Positions 45,634 to 58,852 are shown, counted from the first letter of the stretch. The stretch is 64,000 bases of DNA from Cristatella mucedo (GCA_009760855.2 WPIO01000014.1:3026001-3090000), one strand, 5' to 3'. Notes: generated by a model from the sequence alone, not told the origin. A program made the numbers and translations.

Positions 45634-48600
45634 TTACAGCTGCTAGGATATCGCCGCATTATTCCTCACGAGGATCTGGCTTCATATAAAAAGGCATGGG
45701 TTTTTTCATTCTTTGCAGAGTACTACAAAAATTTTATTCGAAATGCAAGAATTCCGACCGAAGGCCTGTACACGCCATTAATGAAGAAAGTGCACGATAA
45801 CGTCATTGGCGACGGTGCGGCTTTCGAAGGTCCGTTTGGGAGCCGAGCAGGTATGACAATGGACATTACAAAGCTTTCCATGGGCCGGCTAGTTGAGACC
45901 TCACAAAAGAACCAGCGAATACAGTACGCTTAAACTGACCAGCTCCTGTATTCGAGATGTAATGGATGTGTGTACACTAGTTTGCTTTGTAGTGCGCAGT
46001 ACATCACTTACGTCCACTGCACTGTAATAAACGTGCCATGGTGACTGCATTAAGGGGAAAGGCTGTCAGCACCGATAGTGCCTGTTCTGATTAGCTGAAC
46101 AATCCGCCAGCTCAACTTGCCCTTCAGGGCCGGCGGTAGATCAACAGGAGCGGCAGTTTATCTACTGGAGAGGCTGTAGATCTACAGGAACGGCAGTATA
46201 TCTGCTGGAGAGGCTGTAGATCAACAGGAGTTGCGGTAGACCTTTAGGGCTGGCCCGGCGGTAGATATTCTGGGCTGGTTGTAATAATAGCAATAATAAT
46301 AATAATACGTTTGATACATTGCCCTCAGGGAACTCAATCTCTTTCTCGGCAGTTTACATTTGCTGCAAAGAAAGCACGATCTAATGGCTATTGGTAGCAT
46401 GCTCAATAAGCAACAAGAATAACATAAGGGTCAGGTCAGCATGCAAGTTTGGTTAGTGGCAGCATTCAGCGTCAGCACGCATATGCAATCACGGGGACCC
46501 ACTGATGATGATGATAGATGAGTTATATATAGATGCGTTTTTATTTACTTTTCTAAATGTGGACAGAAGATTACGGAAGTCGGGAGTGAATTCCAGGCCT
46601 TAGAAGAGTACGAACTAAAGACACGGTCTCCAAAGGATTTCAAGTTTTTACGCGGTATAGGTTAGTAGTGATAATAGTTAATAATGATTCCGGAAAGCAT
46701 ATGGTACGATGCTTAGGTTGACTGGGGATTAGATCTGATAGATAGGCTGGAGCCAAAGAATGAAGGGTCCTAAAAGTGAGTGACAAAACCTGTTGATGCG
46801 TTGCTTGACTGGAAGCTACTGCAGGCCGGCGAGAAGTGGTGGGATGTGGCAACTGCGACGCTCACGACAGATAATCCTAGCTGCAGACTTTTGATCAGCT
46901 GCAAGCGCCTGAGTGCACAGGTCGGTAATTCAGCAAGCAGTGATTGTACAGAATAGATCTTCTGGTCCGGCTGTAAATATTCTGGGCGCATGGCGGCAGA
47001 TATTGTGGCCCAGTGGTAGATTTCTAAAAGCTAGGTAATCTTACCACCAGTATTGCTATGTTCTTTGAATGGCGTTGTATTCTCGTTAACGACACTGCGC
47101 CAATGCTGGTACTTGCAGAACCGATTAACTTTTCGATTCCTCTCAGCATACATAATCGTTTATTCTACCGTTCTTTATAAGTTGGTGAGCTCTTTTTTAG
47201 GTTCAACGTGTCTTGAAACTTGGCATATAACATATTATATATTTGACTAGAGTTACATTTTAATTTTCCTTTCTATTAATACGCTTCTTAATGTTGTACT
47301 TGTAGTTCTATATTGTGATTACATAGCGTCTGGAAGGTAAGGCGCTGAATGAGTTAACCTAGAGGTTACGCTGGCGCAAACTGAAAGCCAAAGTGCCTTT
47401 CATGAACACTTCTAGCGCGCACAAACATCGTGTGTTTCTTTTTGCTTTGAAGGCCGCTGGCATTTATTGAAGAGTACATTGACGAGTACGTTAAAAAATT
47501 CTACGCAAACACGCACACGACGACCTGCATCACTGCTAGGCAGACCACCAAGTTCCGCCATGATGCTAAGTAAGCTACAGCTTGACACCGCCCTTTTCCA
47601 CCTCTGCGATTCATAGTTGATGGACTCACGTCGAAAGGCCAAGTGGGAGAGAGAGGGGGAGGGAGAGGGAGAGAGAGGTAAAGAAAGGAGGGAGGGGGAG
47701 AGAGAGAGTGAGAGAGAGGAAGAGAGAGGAAGAGAGAGGAAGAGAGAGGAAGAGAGAGGGAGAGAGAGAGGGAGAGAGAGGGAGGGAGAGGGAGGGAGAG
47801 GGAGGGAGAGGGAGGGAGAGGGAGGGAGAGGGAGGGAGAGGGAGGGAGAGAGAGGGATTGTGATGCAGTTTTCTATATAAACAGGGATATTATTCGAGAG
47901 TCCGTCAACTGCGGATCGGATGACGTTGTGATATTTGTCGGCAGTGGTTCAACAGCCGCCGTCAACAAACTCGTCGCGGTGCTGGAGCAAACCGCTGTCG
48001 ATGGGCAAGACACCGTGAGTTACACCCGGCCAACTGCACAGCATGCACATGCTTCGCACACCTTCAGAGGTAGAGCATTTTTTGTGGAAGTCTTACCGGT
48101 CTTTCCGCGATTTTGTTCCTCCTCTAGGTTGTTTTTGTAACCACATTTGAGCACCATTCGAATCTGCTTCCTTGGATTGAAGCAGGCTTCGAGGTAGGTT
48201 TCGCTGTTATGCTGACGCTCTTCCTGCTGCTGCTGAATACCCAACTTTACTAAGACTATCAACTGTGTGACTTCGGAAAGTTCATGAAACGCGCTCGTTT
48301 AAGCTGAGCATGGTATCTCGATGCAGGTTGTTAGGATAAATGAAGCGAGCAGCGGCTACCTTGACATGGAAGACCTCGAAAAGAAGCTCAAGGTGTTGTA
48401 TGCAGCACGGCTATAGTAGCTGTCAACTTACAGCCGCCGTTGCCCACCACGATACCTAATCTTTTGTTTGCATGCCAACGCCCTAATATGCTTCAGGACT
48501 ACGAAAACAGTGGGAAAAGACTTATGGCCTCATTCAATGCAGCCAGTAACATCACCGGTATAGTAACTGATACTGTCGCTGTGGCCGAATTACTTCATAA

Positions 48601-51600
48601 ATATGGCGTCTACTCATTTTGGGACTTCGCCACAGCTGCTCCTTACCTCGACATTGACATGAATGCCACGCCGACGGGGTACGTAGTCCCTAGGCGATGA
48701 AGACCATGAACGTACACACAATGCTCCGTATCGCCATCTGCCCGGGTGGGGGTAGGGTGCTCTCACAAAGATGGCGGCTACGGTTGGCCGCCCTAGCTCG
48801 GTCGGGTTATGAAATATGCTGTTACTTGCGTTTCAAGTACCATAACGCGGGTCAAATGAGAGGTTGCTGTTAAGCATGAAAAGCGTTGTGCAGGTTGAAA
48901 TGCACTCTCTGACGGCCGACGAAAAATGCAGCTTACTCATCTTTTAGGTACAAAGATGCTGTTTTCTGCTCACCTCATAAATTTATTGGTGGCCCTGGAA
49001 CTCCTGGTAAGTCGTTTCGACATGCTAAAAAATTTCAGGTCTGCATTTCCATTGTCAAAGCTGTCGGCAGTCAGCGTTCGTGAGTCGGAAGCCTTCGGTG
49101 CAATTAAAGGAGGGGGCGGTTTCGCGTTTTGATTGGATACCATGATGAGCGAGGTGTAGCGGCTCCTGTGCTAACGTCATTGGCCCTAAGCATATCGCTC
49201 GAGGCTGCGCCAGTCCTTACCGGTGCACGGAAAATAGCTGCGAAGCCCGGAGCCTCGGAGCGGGGCTAGCGACCTGGTCGGTGCTCTGCACCAATGCACA
49301 TGCAGATACGCCGACACAATGACGGAACACGGCAGCGCGGAAGAGCGCCCGTACATCAAAATAAGATGTCCACGTCCATTTTTTTCAACAGCGATGGAGG
49401 CTTAGTGCACCGGCCTTAGCATACTGCAGTTATCTCACGCGGTGCATAGGGCACGACTGAACTGCCAGCGAACGGCGCTAAGCCTTGGGCATAACTCCTC
49501 CCGACACGAATGCTATGGCAGTCTCTAGCCGAGTTCTAGCTGCATGCGTCCTGGACATGGACTATGGCATAACCGGCTCCTATTCATCATAATTTAAGAA
49601 CCGCGAATACAAATTGTTGGAAGTCATAATAATCCGGCATATTATACGCCACCATTTCAAGACAGAGAACGTATAGCCTTATGTCCCGCTGTTTTCCTTG
49701 GAGAGTGATAGGGCTGGTGTGTGCGATACCCTGCATACAGTTACGGAATGCTTGTTCAGCCCTTTACTTTAGACTTGCTTTAACGTGACTTTAAATAAAT
49801 GCACGGCGGCCCGCCAGTGTCTGGTCACATGTGCTTCCCTTAATTCTCTTTTATTAATCCAGGTGTACTGATTGCAAAGAAGCACTTGTTTCAAAACAAA
49901 GTTCCCGTTGGTGCAGGCGGCGGCACGGTGCTCTACGTAAGTCGAATTTAGGTTGTCAAGCATTTGAATTTTGCGTGAGCATAAAGCGTCGCAGGAGTCA
50001 TGTATGTAGCATTTTATTTATATTTAATTTAATTGTTGAATTTATATATGATGAGGTATTATTCGAACGCTGACGTTTTCGGTACTAACCGAGGGATGCC
50101 TTGAGAACAGTTAATAGAAAAAGAGGCTACATAACAGTGCGACCTAAATTCCGGCTAGGATGCTGTGCATATTTTCGAGAAAACAAAATTCAATCTGAAT
50201 AGAGTACTAGAAGAGTTTACTATATTTCTAGGCACTTTATTTACACTATAAAAGAGGCGTGTTGGTGAATAAGCAGAAACATATTTTGCCGGAAATTGCA
50301 GCTGCAAGTGCAGACAGTAGCCTTCGTTAAACTATACTCAACTGAAAGATGTTCTTTTTCTCAAACATAGCGATAGCTTACTTCATATTTTGATCTTGTA
50401 TTCAAATTTGTGTACACATGGCCTTTATCCGAAAACAGGGGCGTGAGAGCATCACAAATGCAGAAAAAGTTATACGAGAGCCGCACAAATGCATCTCGAG
50501 CTGCCGCTTGCAAAGCTTTAACAGTGAAGAGAGAGAGAGAGCGATGCAGCAGCAACAAGCCTTTTAGTTTAGATAGGCATAGTTAAGAGTTTAATAGGTT
50601 TAGAGAAGCATCGATATATGTATATATGATCTAAATATGCATACATTTTTACTTCCACCAAGTACTTAAAAGCAGTTGGCATATTGAATTAATTCAATTG
50701 CCAACGAAAGCCTCGTCCTGATGTTTCGATGATTGGCAGCCGTCTATAATAGACCTTATAACCGAGTGGGTCAACTTAGTCCGTATCTGCCTAACGGTCT
50801 GGGAGAAAAATGGCAGCCTCAAAGTATTCTTCACTGTTCTTTCCTTTCCTTTTACCAAAGGCTCACAACGATATGATGATGAATTGTAATTATGTTACGT
50901 TTATGAGCTATTTCAACGTTTGCCGCTATAACAAGCATACGGTAGCAATGGCATTTCGGAGTGTTCGTGAACCAGCCGTAGCTGTCTGTCTGTTAGATGC
51001 TTGGTTGCAGACTTAGCCCACTTTTCTAGGTTATAAGTGACAGGCACAAGTATCTGGAAGATATTGAGGCCCGCGAGGAAGGGGGAACTCCGGCCATAAT
51101 AGAATCAATCCGGGCTGGAATGGTTTTCCAGTTAAAAGAGGTAAGTGTGACGGCTATGCAGCTGACTACTGTACATCGGATTATGACACCTCGTTTAATT
51201 TTCGGGACTTTACTTGCATTATTGCTTCGCTATTACAATAAGTGGCTTCAGCACTAGAGCCCACGAGAATTATAACTAAACACCGGCAAGTTTATCAATT
51301 AAAAAAATTTGAAACTGTTGTCAAAACTGCTAAAATTCTCAACCCCAAGCCTTTCTATCGGCATCATTCGATTCAAGTTATTCTCGAGCACGAACAAGGT
51401 GCCTAGAAAGAGATTACGTTCTCTGAGAGAACTATGCAATGAAGCATTATAATTCCTGTTTCAGCTCGTTCTGCATTTTTATATTTATACTATGTAATAA
51501 TTACTATTTTAAGTTATTATTTTATTTTTTCCGTTAACAGAGTATAGGCCAGCACCGCATTGAGAACAGAGAGGAGCTTTTGTATCGTAGGGCCAGAAAA

Positions 51601-54028
51601 GAATGGCTCAAAGTCAAGAATATGATTATTCTTGGAAGGGGCTCGGTCAAGCGATTGCCGATCTTTTCTTTTCTCATATGGAACCCGGAAACTAAGAAGT
51701 TTCTGCATCACAACTTCGTTTCTTCCGTGCTAAATGACCTATTTGGTATACAGACTCGAGGCGGCTGTGCATGCGCTGGACCCTATGCCGAGGTTTGTAT
51801 GTACATTCCTGCTGCTCATGGACGCTGCCTTCAGCAGGTGAACTCGCATTTAACGACCTGATTGTTGCCCTAATTATTCAGTGCTTACTGGGAATCAACG
51901 GCGGTGACTACGTCGCATTTCTAGAAAATTCTTCGGCAGTGGGCAGCTGCAGCCGGTAGGAAATTCTTTGTACCAGATAATTCCTGCACTTATTTGATAC
52001 CCAGTCTTTAAAAAGTACCAGCATTACCTACAAGGATTTGGGTTTTCGTACTTCCAGGTGTATTGGTGAAGATTGTTCTGAGGAATTCCCGGCAATAGAA
52101 GTAATGAAGTACGTATTTATCACTGACCCCTAGTTCACTTCACAGTTTGCTTGTCATCCTTATACCACTATTTTATGCACGTGGGGCAACCACACTCGCT
52201 CTCAGCATATCGTCGATGCGAGGTGCAAGGCAGGACTCTCAGACTGGGCGTTTGTCGTCTTGTAGGCCAGGATTTGTGAGGCTCAGCTTTGCCTATTTCA
52301 TTACCGAGCCGGAGTTTCAGTTCATTCTGGAAGCTGTGACCATGGTTGCCCAGCACGGTTGGCGCCTGCTGCCACAGGTACGAGTCATTGACTTTTCGTC
52401 GACAGAAGCTTCCTGCTCTTTGAACTAATTTGGAGTTGTCAATGAATCTCGTTAACTAAGTCTTTGGTCAGAGAAGGAATAAGATATTTTTTGATTTCAG
52501 AAAAAGTCCTCAGAAAATGTGGAAGCACATGTTTATATAATTGAGTTGAAGTAATACCCTTTTCCAAAAGATGATTTCAGTTTCTTTTACTTTTAGTACA
52601 CGGTGAACGTCACAACAGGTGAATGGAAGCATAGGCGAGCTGCACCGACACCCCTAAGCCTGAGACATTTAAATTTTGGGAAGTCATCAGAAGGCCTTAA
52701 ACAAGTGATAAAGGTTCGACAATCATCTAGTTTATTTAAGGTGAGTAACCAGAATTGTAATCACGTTGGACACTCTGTTGGCCGCACCTATCTCTGCATT
52801 GCGGCCTTCGCCCTCTTGCATATTCGCCGAAATGATCCCAACAGTGGCTTCATATCAGAGCAGTACTTCTCGAGCAAGTCAAATGGAACCTCGTCGCAGC
52901 AATCTGTTCATATCTACAGGCTCATTCATGCACACTGTTTTGGTAACCTTCAGATAGTCAACAACGGGCGTAGCAAATATCGATCATATTTTCAACATTT
53001 GGGTCAATTTTGTAACGTGTAAACGTCGAACCCATAAGTGAGGAAGCGGATTTCGCTAATAATGGCAATCAAGAAAACTTTGTAGCTTAAGCTCAACCAA
53101 CAATATACTGTTTTTCAAACCGGGTGCAATATATATTCGTGGTTTCTTTTACTTGATTAGGGCTTAGCGTGTGATGCTGACATTAAATGCTCGAGCAAAT
53201 TTTATTCCCACAGTGCTAGCTGGTAAATTCGCTTTGTACTTCTCCAACAAGAACTGTAATTAGATTTAAACACGAGATTTCTTAGTTAATATTTTTCATC
53301 TTTCAAACTACGGTGCCCTTCCTGCTCAAAGATAAATGCATTATAGGGAGGCAAGTCGTGGATGAGCCTCTTTGTACACAGCGAAGCTGTAGTCTTTTAT
53401 CAATCACTTGAATTTTGCTGGTGGCTGTCACATTTCGCGAGTTCGCATGCAAAATCTTGCGGAAAAACCAGCACTTGATAGCACTGCTAAAAGCATTGAC
53501 GGTTGTTATAGTTCCAGATATTTAGGATTTCGATGCCATTTTGCGGTCGACTCCAATGTGATTCAAAAGCATTCAAACCTACTTCAATAATGCTCTTTTC
53601 TCGTTGCTCATTTTCGTAGAAAGTCCTCAAGGAAGCAGGCAAGATTTTGTCGGTGGCCGATATTTTCGCAGCGGTGAGTGAGTGCAAGCAATGTCCCTGT
53701 AAGAGTCGTCGTCAGACGCCTGTCAGATTCCGCCAATATGCTTCAGCATGCGATGAAAGTACTTCCTTTTTTTAAGAACGTCAACTTTGAAAGAGACGAA
53801 ACTATGCGGGATCTGGTTGAGCAGGGAAAAGAGAGCTACGTGTGGTTCTTGGAGCCTCGCGATGCAGCGATACACGTCATCTCCACTCCAGCAAGCGCCG
53901 AGGACAGCGACCGGAAGAGATCGCGATTCTCCTTTATATCCAAGAAATCACCTGTGAAGATTTCCACGCGGTATTTTAGGCCTACAAAAATGAGCAAAAG
54001 TAGCATACTATCGCCTAAACAAAATTGA
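45634..54028 (+). CDS. Class V aminotransferase / cysteine-desulfurase-like PLP protein, copy 2 (17 exons in window)
   Basis: Exons: 45634-45850, 47306-47336 (31-nt microexon), 47453-47569, 47885-48014, 48128-48193, 48327-48392, 48497-48678, 48948-49006, 49863-49936, 51030-51140, 51541-51792, 51882-51955, 52058-52108, 52266-52377, 52597-52740, 53620-53673, 53747-54028 (TGA). All phases agree; the total is 2022 nt, 673 residues plus stop. The protein shows DYIASGR, GSGSTAAVNKL, EHHSNLLPW, WDFATAAPY, SPHKFIGGPGTPG (the PLP Schiff-base Lys in HK) and RGGCACAGPYAE. The last resembles the SufS/CsdA loop carrying the catalytic Cys. The C-terminal 150 residues are charged and poorly conserved. The fold is cysteine desulfurase/isopenicillin-epimerase-like; the substrate is unknown. 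The start codon lies in an upstream exon not found. An AATAAA lies 240 nt past the stop. Introns contain a GA-rich microsatellite, a minisatellite, LINE B pieces and a dispersed repeat. Confidence 0.88.
46120..46275. repeat. Minisatellite, left part
   Basis: Irregular units of the form GGCGGTAGATCAACAGGAG / GGCTGTAGATCTACAGGAA / GGCAGTATATCTGCTGGAG. Related units resume at 46955-47030, on the far side of a LINE B insertion. In the first intron of aminotransferase copy 2. Confidence 0.8.
46292..46955 (-). mobile_element. LINE B 3' fragment inserted in a minisatellite
   Basis: The plus strand starts AATAATAATAATACG, then CCCTCAGGGAACTCAATCTC and GGGGACCCACTGATGATG; the minus strand encodes VLSLTFRTLHSLAPAYLSDL. 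Minisatellite units lie on both sides. It sits in the first intron of aminotransferase copy 2. Confidence 0.85.
46955..47030. repeat. Minisatellite, right part
   Basis: Units such as CGGCTGTAAATATTCTGGGC and GCGGCAGATATTGTGGCCCA continue the array split by LINE B. Confidence 0.7.
47646..47855. repeat. GA-rich microsatellite (GGGAGA/GAGAGGAA)n
   Basis: About 210 bp of purine-only sequence with three sub-patterns, in the intron before the GSGSTAAVNKL exon of copy 2. Spurious Glu/Arg-rich frames across it are not genes. Confidence 0.95.
49270..49500 (+). repeat. Dispersed repeat of unknown type, copy a
   Basis: Lies in a copy 2 intron. It shares ACATGCAG..CGCCGAC, CAGCGATGGAGG(C)TT and ACTGAACTG.C.GCGA with 56995-57245 in the same order. 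No coding sequence seen. Confidence 0.55.
51395..51455 (+). mobile_element. LINE B 3' tail scrap in aminotransferase intron
   Basis: AAGGTGCCTAGAAAGAGATT and ACGTTCTCTGAGAG match the LINE B 3' end. Confidence 0.6.
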
Positions 54029-54267
54029 TCTGAAGGCTTTTGGTAGCAAAATGCGCTAATGCGACATTAACCAAGCACCATTGACCAACAATTAACCAAT
54101 TATTTGACCTGACATTCTGGCAAGAGTAAAACGATGAATGGAAAAAACTACTACTCAATGTCATATGAGTTCCTCTTACACTTTCATAAAGCAGAGGATC
54201 CAACAGACTAGAGGCCTGCATGATAATGGAAACACCAAAGTGCGATTGCATAGGTATTATTCTCAGC

Positions 54268-54273
54268 AATAAA
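54268..54273 (+). terminator. Polyadenylation signal AATAAA for aminotransferase copy 2
   Basis: Canonical hexamer 240 nt after the TGA of copy 2 on the same strand; the first such signal downstream. Confidence 0.55.
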
Positions 54274-54504
54274 GTAAAATGGGTACGGCAATTTGCATAA
54301 TATCGGCAGTGCTTGTAGAATCCGTGCACGCGAATAAGATCGCGTCGCTGTCCCGTGTCAGTAACTTGTCACTGAAAACTAGACACGTAACCGATATCCA
54401 GTATCTTGCAGAACGGTTCTCCTAGGCGTGCGAAAAAGGGTGCTTGCTCGTCGATCGGTGACCCGCTCAGCTAGCTAACAGTCACTTGCCCCTGGCTAAT
54501 AATA

Positions 54505-55335
54505 ATAAAAAAAACAAGAATAATACATTTGATATAGCGCCCTCAGAGAGTCCCTTTCTAGGCACTTTACATTTGCTGAGAAAGAGAAGGCCCTAAGGCA
54601 GCGCCTCATTTATTATTTCTGTGCGTACGGTGCTGTTTAAATCCCGAAAATTTATTGGGTCAGTTCTAACAAACAGTTGCTTCAAAGATGGCTTGGTCTG
54701 TGCCCAGGAGGCTTTACCGCCGTATTAAAGCTCACTGCCTGTGGACTCGCTTCACTGAGTCATATACATCTATTCCACGCCATTCCCGGAAGTACTATGT
54801 GGGTGTTACGTAGGAGAGTTTTGAATAGCGCACTCACAGCCTAAGCCTAAGCATAAGATCATTCACAGGTATCCAGCAAAGTTTGAGGACAAAGTTTGTA
54901 TTTAGCCTCAGCAATTTAAAGGTCAGGGGACGTTCTGTTGTCACTTGGGAGTGATTTCTTTGCTTTGGAGGAATAAGAACTAAATGCACGGTATTCAAAG
55001 GATTGATAGTGGGTTCGAGGCATAGCAATGAGTCCAAAGAGCGGGTAGTACGATGCCTAGCCTGGTCAAAGGGTCTTCCTAAAGGTAGGCTGCAACAAGG
55101 AAATGAAGGAACCTAAATCTGAAGACCAAAACACTGCTTGATTGAACACCAGTGCAGGTCTGCTAAAAGTGGTATCAGGGGGCAACTGCGAAACTCACGA
55201 CAGACAAGTCTGGCTTCAGAGTTTTCTATTATGAAACTTATTGCACAGACCGGAAGACTTACAAGTACTGATTTCCTGAACTCCAAACGGAAAGCCAAGC
55301 ATGCATTGGTTAATTTGAATGTTTTATTCTAGCTG
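54505..55335 (-). mobile_element. Decayed LINE B fragment carrying a LINE A scrap
   Basis: The plus strand starts with a TAATAATA tail and GATATAGCGCCCTCAGAGAG. Near 54795-54845 a LINE A piece (GGGTGTTACGTAGGAGAG) intervenes, then the LINE B coding remnant (complement of VCREFRSCPLIPLLADLHW) to about 55330. Confidence 0.72.
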
Positions 55336-56994
55336 GTGCTCGTTAAAGCATGACACTATCACCTCCTGTTAATAAGCACACAATATCAAAGATATCAAAG
55401 TGCGTAGGTCAACATAGCTTGGTCTTCTTCTCTTTTCAAGCACATTATATATTCTGTAAAAGAAGCAATTTATCGCGCTCATGAGTGCTGATGCTTTACT
55501 TGGTATCACCAACCAGTTGACATGCTTGTTGCGAAGGTGCTTCTGCTGTTGAACTCACATCTGTGCCCGTTGGCTGGAAGTGGCGTCGCTATGCCTCAAA
55601 CACGGCGGGCAGCAATGGATTATTATTAATTCATCACAGTTTCCATCCACTGATAATAGCATAAAAAATGTCAGGGGCAGTTGTCATTTCTAATTAAGTA
55701 CTTATAAGAGATCTTCACAGACAAACAGCTCCTGAAGTCACACATACGATCATTTTCTTGGGAAAATTATGATGAAGTTTTAGTAAATTTGACCGCGATG
55801 TTCTGTTATTGCATAATGCTAATTTCCCGTTAACATTGAGGGACTCAATAGTTCAGAAAACTCAAGCTTACAATGTTCTGCAACTTATTGCTTTGCTGCC
55901 GATAACGAAGCATGAAATGCATGCCAAGCGATTATGTGACCTGTCCATTCGAAGATGAACAGGAGGTTCGTGCCACCTAAGGACCATGTTCAGCTTCATG
56001 CAGTAAAGTTTCACTAACTGTTTTGCTCATGTGTGATTTGAATTGGTTAATAACCACACTAGTCACAGCACAAGTGTATTACCATAGTCTGTGTTTCATG
56101 TATTAGCTTCTGAATAGCATTTGCTCTGTATCAGCAACTGATTTTCTTGATTAGTCGTTTTAGGGTTGATGATAATACAAGCGATGCTGTCGACGATGGC
56201 AGCTGAATCGTAGTGCTAGTACAGTGAGGGTACACACGGTGGATTTGCTGCCTACGAAATCCATGAATAGTCTTACATCAGCATTCAGCCTTAAACCAGC
56301 ATATAATTTATTGGCTCCCGCTTCTCGCATCTGGTGAAACTTGGATTTATACTGCACACCCGTGAACTTAGCGGCACATACTTTGCAGTAGGTCAAGCAA
56401 GTTATTTTAGTTATGATTTTATTTAATTTTGAAGTGTACTTTATGTTTGAAGTGATATTTCTTCACATAACGGCAGGCTTGTACGCACTATCACCAAACT
56501 GGCTTACTGCAGCGTAGGAGCACTCAGATCTTAGTATCCAGGTATTGAGCGGGGCCTTGGTGCCCTTTGCATCAAAGCAGCGTACCGGAAGCTCTTCCGT
56601 AAAATATGTGTGAGCGATGTGGCGTGCGGCAGCACCAAGGTGTGGGCCTAGTTCTCCCCCAGAGGGAAGCAACCATGCTGTCGTTCAGCACGGTGACGCT
56701 CAGCTCGCGGGAGGACGGCGAACGACCGACCTTCGCTTGTTATATCTATACTATCTAATAGAACATACTTTTTCATCTTACAATAGGTATTGCCATACGG
56801 GTCCATCATTGCAAAAATAAGCCCCAGGTTTTTGACATTAACTTTTCGATATCTCGTGAATCACACTATCGCGCTATCTCGTACATCGCCGATGCTTCAG
56901 TTGTGTCGGGAGAGCCGCCGAGCTAGGCTGCAGCTGGCGGGGCGACGAAATATATATTTCGCTTGGTGCTCGTGACAAAGCTTCACTTGATCAC
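55336..56994. other. Gene-free stretch between convergent aminotransferase genes
   Basis: No recognised repeat. Minus-strand open stretches at 56160-56396 and 56463-56672 look peptide-like but match no family I know and lack supported splice partners. Confidence 0.35.
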
Positions 56995-57245
56995 AGCTTT
57001 GTTAGCTCAGACCGAACACATGCAGGTTCGCCGACGTAGGTTGCGGGACGCTGGCAGCAGCGACGAGTGCCCAAAATCGTTAAGGTAACCAGTCCTTATG
57101 CCTAGAAGCCCATAGAAATTCGTTCGACAGCGACGGAGGGCTTCATGCGTCTAGCACCAGAAATTGCTTACAGAGGCGCCCAGAGCACCACTGAACTGGC
57201 GACTGGTGAAAAGCCTCGAGGGGGCCGCAACTACCGCCCGGCCCA
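56995..57245 (+). repeat. Dispersed repeat of unknown type, copy b
   Basis: Partner of 49270-49500 (ACATGCAGGTTCGCCGACG, GACAGCGACGGAGGGCTTC, CACTGAACTGGCGACTGG). A SINE-2 follows directly. Confidence 0.55.
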
Positions 57246-57420
57246 ATGCCTAAATATAATTCCTTTGCATGACGCCCTAATAGAACGAAATCTTTGTTCA
57301 TGCGCTTCACACATGCGACGGGGCTCGAGCCCGCGACCTAATTCGTTAAATACGTTCACCTTGACCTTGGTCTGGGCAAGCACCTTAACCAGTGGGCCAA
57401 ACCAGTGCCGAGATATTATT
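57245..57420 (-). mobile_element. SINE-2
   Basis: Plus strand: AATTCCTTTGCATGACGCCC, GGGGCTCGAGCCCGCGACCT, CTTAACCAGTGGGCCAAACC. Confidence 0.78.
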
Positions 57421-57847
57421 TACGCTTGCTGTATCGGTCTAGTCCATGCAAAACGAACTCGCGACCCCTTAGTAACGGTGGGCAGGGCAGTGCCAGAAAC
57501 GCTGTTGGCGAGGCAACCTACTTATTTCTCGTAGCCGGGCAGCGAATGAACAGCCGGCAGTTGGCTACGCTGCTTGGTAATCGGCGAGATATGCCTCCTC
57601 CGCCAGGCGGTCAGTGTTACAAACATCTTGAGCGAAATTGAGGGAACATTACGTGACTTGAAGTTGTATTGCGCCTAATCCTATATGACATAACCGGTTT
57701 CGACCAGTTATAATTGATAAACCTTTTATAATAATTCGGTCGTTATTATTTTCCTGATCTAGCTGATCTACGCCGAAGATTAATAATTTCATCTTCATAT
57801 GTAACTAAGTAAAGCTATGCCATCTAAATTGGTTGTTACTTTAGGGA

Positions 57848-58175
57848 GTTTTTCTTTAGCACACTCAAAGTCTCAGTGGTCTTCTGTACGTAGATGGTAG
57901 CCAACAGACTCATTTCACACAGGAAAGAGAAAGTAAGAAGCATGCCTGAGTCAGGAGGGCAGTCGAGGAAGTGAGTAAAGTGGAAGTAGTAGCTCAGGAC
58001 GGTTGGAAAATGCGCCAAAAAACAAAACACCAAAGGCCTTTGTTAGAAAAAAGAATGAAACCGCTAATTTATTGCCTATAGAGGATTAGAGGGCGAGAGG
58101 TGGCTGAAAATGGTTCAGCAGTTGAGAGTGAGGTATAAAGGAGCCAAGCCGTGACAGAGCTTGATTGGTCTACAC
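57848..58175 (-). mobile_element. Decayed LINE A fragment
   Basis: The plus strand reads GTAGCCAACAGACTCATTTC, AAAGAGAAAGTAAGAAGCAT and GTGGAAGTAGTAGCTCAGGA, the same order as intact LINE A copies. It is more diverged than the others. Confidence 0.7.
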
Positions 58176-58852
58176 CTATGGATAAGGACTTGTCATGTTG
58201 AGGTCTATGGGCGCTCTTCCGTAGCTGTCTTGTTCTGCCACCATTGGCTTGTCAGGGCCTGTTGGTGCTCCACCAACAAGTCGTTCACCGAGCTTTTAAG
58301 GCTCAGGGATTAACCGTTAATAGCTAAACTCGGTGAGGACTATCATCGTTACGGAAGCTTGAGGCCTGAGGACATTTATGCATTTACATCGAGCCGTCAA
58401 CACTGTCTCTACTCTTCTTCAGGCAGATATGATCATTTCTTACCCAGTGCTATCGGTAGCTTTAGCCACAATGGCTCTTCTGCCCCTACACAAAATCGAG
58501 CCGTTGAATAGGCTGATCATTCGAACCTTCAAAGCCTTGCTCGGCATCCGACTGATTAAATTCCATTTCACCTTGCATCGATGACATGTGCTCTTAGATG
58601 GCCGCTAACTTCCGGATGCTTAACGACGATATGACCTACTTAATAGATATGGGAAAGCATAGTTCCAAACTCAAGATTTAAGACTTGACCATCAAGATTA
58701 TAATATCTATAACGCCTCCAGAAAGACTGCCCGGAATCTACTCTCGTGCTTTTCTAAATGAATTTTCTAATGAGCACGCCACCTCAACCACCAGGTCGGC
58801 ATATTTTCAGCTTAAAAAATCAGAGCCTGCTTATACAGTCATCCCCCAACTA

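Noticed and set aside
46000-46040. Reading YITYVHCT as the missing DYTASGR exon of copy 2
   Set aside because: Phase does not fit the flanking exons; the 31-nt exon at 47306-47336 fits phase and motif exactly.
47617-47880. Glu/Arg/Gly-rich open frame of 87 codons
   Set aside because: It is a translation of the GA-rich microsatellite in an aminotransferase intron.
56463-56672. Peptide-like minus-strand frame (GELGPHLGAAARHIAHTYF)
   Set aside because: No recognised family, no in-phase partner exons; left unassigned.
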